A stretch of 36,570 nt of DNA from a virus. The position numbers and the translations under genes are program-made. Shown piece by piece: positions 30,729-36,570 of the stretch (positions are counted from its first letter, which is position 1; each line of letters begins with the position of its first letter). The notes under the pieces are model-generated. The model searched no databases, had not been told where the DNA came from, and was given only the letters and a program-made list of their open reading frames with translations. The DNA is taken from positions 1 to 36,570 of IMG/VR virus record IMGVR_UViG_3300017783_005439; one strand, given 5' to 3'.

Positions 30729-32398
30729 TATACTTTTATTTCTTTATTAATTTCTCTATTAGCTGATAGTGCAGATTCTTGTATAATACGTTGTCCACTA
30801 AGCGTTATAGCTTCAGATAATATAACGTTACCATACCTGAAACTACCTAAAGCTGTTGCACCATATAACGAGTTAAGTAAAATTTTCATTGTATATTGCT
30901 TCATATGAAAAGCAGCTCCCAATTCTTTATCTCCAGATTTATATGCTTTTTTCATTGCATTTTTATACTTAACCCTTTCATCAAACCATTTTTTTAATAT
31001 AGTTGATAACACGGATTCACGATTAGTTGCAAACATTACACCATTAGCTGATATTGATAATTCATTATTTTCTATAGTATTAACTAATTTACCTACAGTA
31101 ATTTTATTTCTACTTCGTTTAAGATTTTCAACAATTAATTCTTCAGCATAATCTCTACTTTTTAAATCATTTAAACCTAAACGATTATTTCTATCGTCAG
31201 CATCAATAATTCTACCTACCATTGTTTCTTTACCAATATTAACAGTCATTATAATTGAAGGATATAGTGAAGTTAAATCTAAATCAAATACATAATTATA
31301 AATTCCAGCTTTAGGACAAAATAAATAACCTCCAGCATAATTCTTTTTTGATAGGGGATTACGATCTTTAGCAGGGGGAATTGTTTTTTTACTTAATAAA
31401 TAAGCTGAAATTGCTCCATCTTGTGTTTTAGTATTAGCGTATACTTCACTATAATTATGTTTACCTTTGTGAGCTAGATTTTTTACTAATGATAGATATT
31501 CTAGTTTTTCATCTAATACTTTTAATATCTCAACATCTCGAAAATTATATTGTATAAATTTAAGTGGATCATCTTCAAATAATTTATCTAAATTACCTTC
31601 ATATTCTATTTTTTTAATTTTAGCATATTTTTCACCAATTGCATCTAATTTAAATGATGGTTCATCCGCCCAACTAAATTTCTTATGTAAACGCATATAA
31701 TCTAAAGACTCAACACCTGCTATTTGAATGTATTGATCTTTAAACCACGGTGTTTCTCTAACATAACCAATAGGAGATAAATAACGAGCAATATCTTGTC
31801 CTAAAACATTACACATTCTGTAATATAAATAAGGGACATCAAAATAATCACTATTCCACCCTACTATTATATCAGGATCAATTTCCCTAAATTTTTCTAA
31901 AAATTTTAATAATAATTCTTCTTCAGTAGCACAGGGTATAATTTCTTTAGTTTTAGCTTTAGTTCTTGATAATTTAGACTTAGGATCTAAAATTAAAATA
32001 GCCCACTCATCAACTTGTTTATCATACCAAGCAATTGATGTTACTTTTTTAGGTGCCGATTTTATATAATCCTCAGTAAGGGCGTCACCCATTTCTGTCT
32101 CAATATCAAAGAAAAATTCTTTTTGTGTAGTTGAAGGTTCATCATTAATACCATATTTTTCAACTAAAAACTTTTGATATGGAGTCATATCATGAAAGTG
32201 AAGTTTTGAATTATCAGACTTCCAATTTGATATCTTTTTTAATGATTCACCATTTAGACCTGTATGTGAAGATTGAGACTCATCACACTCTATATAAGCT
32301 TGATTAGTCCATTCAATTTTTTTATAACCTTCATCATCCCAAAGATGGATTAAAAAATTATTTCCTTTAATTCTTTGTGCAAAACATTTTTTATACAA
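30728..32398 (-). CDS. Family B DNA polymerase, N-terminal part (gp43A), TTG start
   Basis: Residues 95-330 hold a 3'-5' exonuclease: FFFDIETEMGD (Exo I), IIVGWNSDYFDVPYL (Exo II) and FIQYNFRDVEILKVLDEK (Exo III). Then DLDLTSLYPSIIM (motif A) and MKQYTMKILLNSLYGATALGS (motif B). Motif C is missing; it lies in the next gene. I accept a TTG start at 32398 because the leader AATAAAGGTT precedes it at the same distance as the ATG of other genes, and no in-frame ATG occurs for dozens of codons. Together with the next gene it makes a complete replicative polymerase of about 865 residues. Confidence 0.93.
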   Translation of the reverse strand: MYKKCFAQRIKGNNFLIHLWDDEGYKKIEWTNQAYIECDESQSSHTGLNGESLKKISNWKSDNSKLHFHDMTPYQKFLVEKYGINDEPSTTQKEFFFDIETEMGDALTEDYIKSAPKKVTSIAWYDKQVDEWAILILDPKSKLSRTKAKTKEIIPCATEEELLLKFLEKFREIDPDIIVGWNSDYFDVPYLYYRMCNVLGQDIARYLSPIGYVRETPWFKDQYIQIAGVESLDYMRLHKKFSWADEPSFKLDAIGEKYAKIKKIEYEGNLDKLFEDDPLKFIQYNFRDVEILKVLDEKLEYLSLVKNLAHKGKHNYSEVYANTKTQDGAISAYLLSKKTIPPAKDRNPLSKKNYAGGYLFCPKAGIYNYVFDLDLTSLYPSIIMTVNIGKETMVGRIIDADDRNNRLGLNDLKSRDYAEELIVENLKRSRNKITVGKLVNTIENNELSISANGVMFATNRESVLSTILKKWFDERVKYKNAMKKAYKSGDKELGAAFHMKQYTMKILLNSLYGATALGSFRYGNVILSEAITLSGQRIIQESALSANREINKEIKV

Positions 32399-32412
32399 AA
32401 CCTTTATTTAAT

Positions 32413-32937
32413 TTAAATGTTATTAATTTCTTTTTTAGTGAAAAATTGTTTTAGGTCTGGTCTATAATAATTAACATTTTTCATTACTTTTCTATCACGT
32501 GTTCTATAGACAATATAATATTTACCAACCTTTTCGTAGTGACATGGTTCATTTTGCTCCTTGGAACGGAGTTCCACTGTTGCTTGTGCTTCCTCTTCGT
32601 TTGAGCAAGCTTTAGACATATTCGACCCTTGTACTTCTTGATATGCTGGCCATATTTTATCCTTAAGACCATGTAGCATAGTTCCGTTACCCACTGAAAC
32701 ATAGGCAATGTCACATAAAGCATCAAGAACCTCAACAATATTACCTGTTTCACATGCAACTTTGTATTCTTCAAGTTCCTCAAGAATAAAATCATAAACA
32801 AACTGCCATTCTTTTTTTTCTGGTATTGTTGGTTCATAATTGTTGGGTTTACCCATTGTAGCATTAAATGTTTCTACTTCATCTACAAATGGAACATTTG
32901 GTGATTTTTTCATAAACTTATTAAAATCTTTACTCAT
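32413..32937 (-). CDS. MazG-like nucleotide pyrophosphohydrolase
   Basis: The 174-residue protein holds FILEELEEYKVACETGNIVEVLDALCDIAYVSVG, whose E-x-x-E and D-x-x-D residues match the metal-binding set of the MazG/all-alpha NTP pyrophosphatase family (about residues 50-84), followed by a LHGLKDKIW and EVQGSNMSK segment as in phage homologues. It would hydrolyse (d)NTPs to the monophosphates, for nucleotide-pool or modified-base control. The C-terminal 60 residues are an unassigned domain. It lies between FolE and polymerase genes. Confidence 0.75.
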   Translation of the reverse strand: MSKDFNKFMKKSPNVPFVDEVETFNATMGKPNNYEPTIPEKKEWQFVYDFILEELEEYKVACETGNIVEVLDALCDIAYVSVGNGTMLHGLKDKIWPAYQEVQGSNMSKACSNEEEAQATVELRSKEQNEPCHYEKVGKYYIVYRTRDRKVMKNVNYYRPDLKQFFTKKEINNI

Positions 32938-32942
32938 AACTT

Positions 32943-33641
32943 TTAAATTTGGTGTCCTCCATTATTAATTTTTAAACTGTCAAAAAATTCTTTTCTTGCT
33001 AAATTAGTATTTTGTCTAAATACTCCTGATGCTTTTGTTGTTACCATACCTGCTCCTTGATGTTTTACTCCTCTACAAGAAACACAATTATGTCCTGCAA
33101 CTATAGTTACTATAACACCTCTATTTCCATCAGTAATTTTATCAACTGCATTATGAATAGCTGATGTTAGTTGTTCTTGAATAGCACCCCTTCTACCAAA
33201 TAATTCAACAATTCTATTTAATTTACTTAACCCAACTACTTGACCTTCTTCTCCAGCTATATAACCTATATGAACTACACCACTAATTGTTTGATGATGG
33301 TGTGAACACATAGATGTTAATGGAATATTTCTTTCGATTATAATTCCATCATAACCATCTGAAGGAAAAGATGTAATAGGAGACATTGGAGTATATCTAC
33401 CAGCCCATAAATCATTTACATATGCTTTAGCTACACGTCTAGGTGTATCGTTTGAATTAGGATCATTTTCCCAATCACAATCTAATGCAGTTAAAAATTC
33501 TCCATATGCTTTAGTAGCTTTTTCTATCATTTCTTCCTTTTGCTTATCATTTAAAGGAAAGTTAGTTGCAACCCCATTTGCAAAACCCTTTTGTACAACT
33601 TCTAATTTTTCATGAACTTCTTTGTCTTGTTTTTTAGCCAT
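32943..33641 (-). CDS. folE: GTP cyclohydrolase I
   Basis: A 232-residue protein. TSMCSHHHQTISGVVHIGYI has the zinc-binding Cys and catalytic His residues; VVGLSKLNRIVELFGRR and QEQLTSAI follow; VTIVAGHNCVSCRGVKHQGAGMVTTKASGVF gives the second zinc Cys and substrate loop. It converts GTP to dihydroneopterin triphosphate, the first step to folate and to 7-deazaguanine (preQ0). A QueE-like gene is present about 2.6 kb upstream in transcription, which favours the deazaguanine route. It is the first gene after promoter P7. Confidence 0.95.
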   Translation of the reverse strand: MAKKQDKEVHEKLEVVQKGFANGVATNFPLNDKQKEEMIEKATKAYGEFLTALDCDWENDPNSNDTPRRVAKAYVNDLWAGRYTPMSPITSFPSDGYDGIIIERNIPLTSMCSHHHQTISGVVHIGYIAGEEGQVVGLSKLNRIVELFGRRGAIQEQLTSAIHNAVDKITDGNRGVIVTIVAGHNCVSCRGVKHQGAGMVTTKASGVFRQNTNLARKEFFDSLKINNGGHQI

Positions 33642-33664
33642 TTTTATAACTTTTTATTATTATT

Positions 33665-33694
33665 AATATACGAATTAATTTAAGGATATCCAAA
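33665..33694 (-). promoter_or_regulatory. Promoter P7 (TTTG-N20-TATATT)
   Basis: TTTG (33694-33691), 20 bases, TATATT (33670-33665) on the minus strand, with GTTTGGATAT at the -35, as in P4. The -10 lies 23 bases before the FolE ATG. It should drive the FolE, MazG-like, polymerase, carbamoyltransferase and clamp genes. Confidence 0.75.
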
Positions 33695-33699
33695 CTAAA

Positions 33700-34749
33700 T
33701 TAACTTAGTCCATATCTTCCTTTCATAGCATCATAAACCTCATCTATTTCAGTATTAGAAAGCATTTTATTATATGTTAATAAAGCTCCAATACCATTTG
33801 ATCCTTCTACGGGACCAGCATAACCATATCCAACTCTAATTTGTTGTCCTCTAACTAATGCTGTGTTACTCCTTGAATTGTAATTAGCAGTCCAATTAGC
33901 TCCATTTTTAGAGTAAAATCCAGTTCTTGCGGTTGAAGTTAAACCTGTACTCATTTTAATAGCCATCATAGTCCAAGCACCTTCACCACCATTAGTATCA
34001 CAAGCTGATGTACCTGCATGATCATAAGCATCAGTTTTTCTTGAGTAATAAGAAAATGCTTGATTTGTTTCCCAAGTAATAGCTACTGAACATTGATATG
34101 AAGTACCTCCATTTCCTGCTTTTTCAAAAATGGTATCTCTTGATGCTATATCAGTACACCAAACCCACATAACTATAGTACAATCTCCTCCTATATTAAC
34201 AGCACCATACTTATCATTACATTGATAATATCCCGAGTCATTAAATTGAAAACCTGTATATCCTCCTAAAGAAGTTCTAGATAATTGAGTACCATATATA
34301 TAAAAACATAAACCATTTCCACTTACATCTTTCCATTCACCTGTTGTCCCTGCACTAACGTCGATTTGTGCGTCTAAGTAAGATGATAACCCATCCATAG
34401 GTAAACCTACAGGAAAATTATCTATATTATCTGTTCCATGAAAAATCATATAATCAGTAGTAGAAATATAATCTAAAGCTTCATCTATTGTAGTGATTGT
34501 TGATGACGGGGATGGTGATATTGTTGTATTACAAAATTGAATAACCCCGGCATCATCTGCAGGGGAATAAATATGAGGTGAGGCTCCCTCTACTCCTTTT
34601 GCAATAGTATACCCAGTTGTTCTTAAACCATTATACCAACCTGTTGTTGAAGTAGGACCATAGTTTACGTTTGATACTCCTGCGGCTGTTGTGGTTTTTA
34701 AAACAGCATTATCTGGTAATTCTTCTGCGTATTTAATTGGATCTGACAT
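33700..34749 (-). CDS. LamG/concanavalin-like phage structural protein
   Basis: A 349-residue protein rich in Gly, Ser, Thr and Tyr. Residues 117-345 have the beta-sandwich pattern of a LamG/ConA-like lectin domain: GLSSYLDAQIDVSAGTTGEW, KDVSGNGL, CTIVMWVWCTD, WTMMAIKMSTG and IGALLTYNKMLSNTEIDEVY at the end, the latter being a very common LamG ending. Such domains occur in phage tail fibres and adhesins that bind sugars. The N-terminal 110 residues (DPIKYAEELPDN) may attach it to the virion. It stands alone among replication genes, just before promoter P7. Confidence 0.75.
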   Translation of the reverse strand: MSDPIKYAEELPDNAVLKTTTAAGVSNVNYGPTSTTGWYNGLRTTGYTIAKGVEGASPHIYSPADDAGVIQFCNTTISPSPSSTITTIDEALDYISTTDYMIFHGTDNIDNFPVGLPMDGLSSYLDAQIDVSAGTTGEWKDVSGNGLCFYIYGTQLSRTSLGGYTGFQFNDSGYYQCNDKYGAVNIGGDCTIVMWVWCTDIASRDTIFEKAGNGGTSYQCSVAITWETNQAFSYYSRKTDAYDHAGTSACDTNGGEGAWTMMAIKMSTGLTSTARTGFYSKNGANWTANYNSRSNTALVRGQQIRVGYGYAGPVEGSNGIGALLTYNKMLSNTEIDEVYDAMKGRYGLS

Positions 34750-34750
34750 A

Positions 34751-34909
34751 TTAGGGGGTATTATTTACTATTGAATTATAAAAAACATAAGCATCTGCTT
34801 TAGTATCATACCAAGTTCTAGTAGTTTCATAAGAAGGCCAATTATAAAAAGCGTCAATCCACCATTTATCAGAATCAGAGTCATAATCCATATTGCAAAA
34901 ATATACCAT
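34751..34909 (-). CDS. Hypothetical 52-residue protein
   Basis: An ATG at 34909 opens 52 codons to TAA at 34753-34751, one base before the structural gene's ATG. The sequence is rich in Tyr, Trp and Asp (MDYDSDSDKWWIDAFYNWPSY). It may be a small partner of the structural protein next to it. The start codon lies in one arm of a short inverted repeat (34906-34912 with 34928-34934). Confidence 0.6.
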   Translation of the reverse strand: MVYFCNMDYDSDSDKWWIDAFYNWPSYETTRTWYDTKADAYVFYNSIVNNTP

Positions 34910-34928
34910 AATGTTTTAATTATAAATA

Positions 34929-35348
34929 TTATGGTAATTTATAATCTTGAATAGCTTTTGAATCTTTTCTTTCCCAAGGATATATAATCCATTCATCTCC
35001 TTCAAATCTTTGGGCATAAGCTGTAGGTGTAAATTTTGATGTATGTGGTTTATGATGTAAAACAGCTGTTATAGCTGCTTCATGGTTAAGTAATGTTTCT
35101 CCACTATCACAAATATCATCAATAAGTAAAGTATTTCTTATTACTTTATCATCTGACCATAATATTTTATCTGTATAGGGAAGGTTTAATTTATGTGAAA
35201 TTAATACTGCGGGTATTAATCCACCCCTAGCTAAACCTGATATATGAGTTATATTTGGGATCTTTGTTGCGATTTTTTCACATAAAACCTCAACTAAATC
35301 TTCAACATCACTCCAACTTAAATATATTTTATTATCTATTTTTAACAT
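34929..35348 (-). CDS. Xanthine/guanine phosphoribosyltransferase-like protein
   Basis: The 139-residue protein has ISGLARGGLIPAVLISHKL (purine- and PRPP-site strand), TLLIDDICDSGETLL (the PRPP-binding loop, Asp-Asp) and WIIYPWERKD near the C-terminus, as in the Gpt-type xanthine-guanine phosphoribosyltransferases. It would make GMP or XMP from the base and PRPP; in a phage it may aid purine salvage. A role with deazaguanine bases is possible, inferred only from nearby FolE and QueE-like genes. Confidence 0.75.
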   Translation of the reverse strand: MLKIDNKIYLSWSDVEDLVEVLCEKIATKIPNITHISGLARGGLIPAVLISHKLNLPYTDKILWSDDKVIRNTLLIDDICDSGETLLNHEAAITAVLHHKPHTSKFTPTAYAQRFEGDEWIIYPWERKDSKAIQDYKLP

Positions 35349-35359
35349 AACTTTTTATT

Positions 35360-35782
35360 TTAATTATTAAATTTACTTCTAACTCTATCGCTTATAGGTA
35401 TTGAATCCCCCATTTCATCGATCCTGACGAATATAATATTTGTCGCAAGTATAACGTTTTGTTTACCGTTATAAACATTATGGGATCGTGCTTCCATATA
35501 TAACTTTATTGAAGTATCACCAACAGCATCTACTCTCCCATAAATTTTAAGTAGTTGACCTTCACGAGCTGGTTTATTAAAAACACATTTATCTATTGCT
35601 TTAGTTACCATACGAGGTGTATCACAATATTCAGCTGCAAAAGAAGCTGCTGCTGCATCTAACCAAGCTAATAATTTTCCCCCAAATAAATTACCATGAA
35701 ATCCTAAATCTGATTTTTTAATTGGGTGTTGGGTTATATGCTTCATAAATCCCAAACACTCTTGCGTCTGTATTTTTGCCAT
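35360..35782 (-). CDS. Hotdog-fold acyl-CoA thioesterase (YciA-like)
   Basis: GFHGNLFGGKLLAWLDAAAASFAAEY (about residues 26-51) is the hotdog central helix with a Gly-rich turn and an acidic catalytic residue (Asp) seen in YciA/BACH-type thioesterases; FNKPAREGQLLKIYGRVDAVGDTSIKLYMEAR supplies the sheet. Length 140 is typical. It hydrolyses acyl-CoA to free acid and CoA, probably in the cytoplasm. Its purpose in a phage is unclear: lipid changes in the host or an unknown substrate. Confidence 0.8.
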   Translation of the reverse strand: MAKIQTQECLGFMKHITQHPIKKSDLGFHGNLFGGKLLAWLDAAAASFAAEYCDTPRMVTKAIDKCVFNKPAREGQLLKIYGRVDAVGDTSIKLYMEARSHNVYNGKQNVILATNIIFVRIDEMGDSIPISDRVRSKFNN

Positions 35783-35813
35783 CTATATCTTAATGTTCTA
35801 AAATATCTCATAT

Positions 35814-36152
35814 TTATCTTTTTCCACCGTGGTATTCTGTTGCATGACCTTCGGTTATTAATGTTTTATTTATATCATTATCTCCTATCCATAAAGTACC
35901 TAAACATCTTCCATATTTTCCTACCCCATGAGATTGTAAAATAAAATCACCATCACCTAATAATTCTATAAGCCTTGCTTTAGCAGCTAATCCTAATTTT
36001 TTTTCTTCTAAATCTCTAGTTCTTGATTCAGGTGCATTCATTCCATGCATTCTAATTCTTACTTTTTTCCAAGTATCAAACCCTAGATCTACAAGAGCAT
36101 CAACAGTGTCTCCATCAACAACTCTATCTAATTTTGCATTATATTTATACAT
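35814..36152 (-). CDS. Staphylococcal nuclease-like protein
   Basis: A 112-residue SNase (OB-fold) domain. VVDGDTVDALVD (residues 11-22) carries Asp-Gly-Asp-Thr; VRIRMHGMNAPES holds the conserved Arg and Glu of the active site, with Asn where the classic enzyme has Asp40; GKYGRCLGTLWIGD supplies the second arginine; TLITEGHATEY ends the domain. It has no signal peptide, so would act on DNA or RNA in the host cell, for example degrading host DNA. The Asn change could lower calcium binding. Confidence 0.85.
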   Translation of the reverse strand: MYKYNAKLDRVVDGDTVDALVDLGFDTWKKVRIRMHGMNAPESRTRDLEEKKLGLAAKARLIELLGDGDFILQSHGVGKYGRCLGTLWIGDNDINKTLITEGHATEYHGGKR

Positions 36153-36279
36153 TTTCTATATATTTTTCTAATTTATCAATTAATACTAAAACATCATCAG
36201 GATCCATTGTTATGGCACAACAAACCCCTACATTTTCTTTAATCTCTTCTAATAACTCAAGTGCTTCTTCTTTAGACAC
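36145..36279 (-). CDS. Small helical protein, 44 residues, GTG start
   Basis: GTG at 36279 lies within the last codons of the QueE-like gene (TGTGTCTAA overlap) and the frame runs 44 codons to TAA at 36147-36145, overlapping the next gene by eight bases. It is helical and acidic (KEEALELLEEIKEN, DPDDVLVLIDKLEKYIEN). Overlaps at both ends fit the packing here. Function unknown. Confidence 0.5.
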   Translation of the reverse strand: MSKEEALELLEEIKENVGVCCAITMDPDDVLVLIDKLEKYIENV

Positions 36280-36570
36280 AACGCTCAGTATCAAAAGCCA
36301 TAATGTGAGAACGACCTGTAAATCTCCAACCTCTATCTCTTACAAAATTCATTACCTCAGGATATGACTCCATTAAACTTTCTCTGGTATCACCTGCAGG
36401 CATTGCCCAAACTTTATCATCTGGTATATTACATTCTTTAATAAACTCATTTACCTCCTCTATCATAGATAAATTCTTATCTAATACAGGTTTAATATGG
36501 TAATCAGAATGATACTCAATAGATTGTTTTATTGCTTCATAATTTAATCTCTTTGAATTATGTTTTTTAA
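36272..36570 (-). CDS. queE: QueE-like radical-SAM protein, C-terminal part
   Basis: The frame is open to the window edge, giving about 98 residues from KHNSKRLNYEAIKQSIE to the stop at 36274-36272. VWAMPAGDTRESLMESYPEV followed by VRDRGWRFTGRSHIMAF matches the end of 7-carboxy-7-deazaguanine synthase (the family pattern is MPxGTTREELLE ... CLERGYRFTxRxH). QueE turns 6-carboxytetrahydropterin into CDG, a step towards preQ0. The N-terminal radical-SAM cysteines are outside the window. With FolE it supports phage deazaguanine synthesis. Confidence 0.75.
   Translation of the reverse strand, partial: KKHNSKRLNYEAIKQSIEYHSDYHIKPVLDKNLSMIEEVNEFIKECNIPDDKVWAMPAGDTRESLMESYPEVMNFVRDRGWRFTGRSHIMAFDTERCV

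Noticed and set aside
30720-30735. Intein or intron remnant at the polymerase split
   Set aside because: No Cys/Ser-type splice residues, no homing-nuclease frame and no extra sequence; only a TAATG join.
32484-32864. Minus-strand 126-codon frame
   Set aside because: Shifted frame inside the MazG-like gene, with no leader and unnatural composition (Met- and Lys-rich).
9351-34928. T4 late promoter motif TATAAATA (for example 9351-9358 and 34921-34928)
   Set aside because: The copies I saw are on the plus strand, opposite to all genes, and expected by chance in AT-rich DNA.
1-36570. tRNA genes, CRISPR arrays, transposases or integrases
   Set aside because: No tRNA-like cloverleaf, regularly spaced repeats, DDE motif protein or recombinase was seen on either strand.

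Overview
The window is a piece of a large, AT-rich, tailed-phage genome with T4-type replication genes, and its host is probably a member of the Bacteroidota. The phage assignment rests on a T4-like replication set: family B DNA polymerase, gp45-type clamp, gp44-type clamp loader ATPase and a gp62-like partner. It is also supported by dense, overlapping, single-strand gene packing and many orphan small ORFs. All protein genes I accept are on the minus strand, so transcription runs from high to low coordinates. The host inference rests on three things: seven promoters of the form TTTG-N20-TATATT, close to the Bacteroidota TTTG/TAnnTTTG pattern; translation leaders without a strong Shine-Dalgarno motif; and a signal peptide ending in VNAQ, plus a DUF2452-like protein, both common in that phylum. 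No tRNA, CRISPR, insertion sequence or integrase is visible.

Layout in the direction of transcription. (1) 36570-34929: end of a QueE-like radical-SAM gene, a small ORF, a staphylococcal-nuclease homologue, a hotdog thioesterase and a xanthine/guanine phosphoribosyltransferase-like gene. (2) 34909-33700: a small ORF and a LamG-like, probably structural protein. (3) 33641-27002, from promoter P7: FolE, a MazG-like pyrophosphohydrolase, a DNA polymerase split into two genes (the first with a TTG start), a DUF2452 protein, a NodU/TobZ-type carbamoyltransferase and the sliding clamp. (4) 26919-23907: Hsp20, then a promoter (P6) with a palindrome in its spacer, driving a small gene, GroES, full-length GroEL and another small gene. 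(5) 23859-19736, from P5: clamp loader, small proteins, a methyltransferase, gp62, an Nmad1-like protein, a RecB/Cas4-like nuclease and a ribbon-helix-helix protein. (6) 19729-9359: a sugar cassette of about a dozen glycosyltransferases, methyltransferases, epimerases, an acetyltransferase and a short DegT-type enzyme. (7) 9349-6464: small genes, a degenerate HNH protein and RmlB. (8) 6453-1: N-acetylglucosaminidase-type lysin, PfkB kinase, lipoprotein, SWIM protein, many small membrane proteins, a small outer-membrane barrel, a zinc metalloprotease and short ORFs, with promoters P3, P2 and P1.

Together the genes suggest a phage that brings its own replication machine, its own folding system (GroEL, GroES, Hsp20), part of a 7-deazaguanine pathway (FolE and QueE) and a large glycan-building set for decorating virions, DNA or the host surface. 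The most distinctive observations are the uniform promoter set, with one promoter fused to a terminator and another carrying a palindrome, the complete chaperonin operon set inside the clamp/clamp-loader block, and the split polymerase. I also found nine small minus-strand genes of about 40-60 codons. The largest stretch without a protein gene is 1663-1824, which may hold a small plus-strand RNA.
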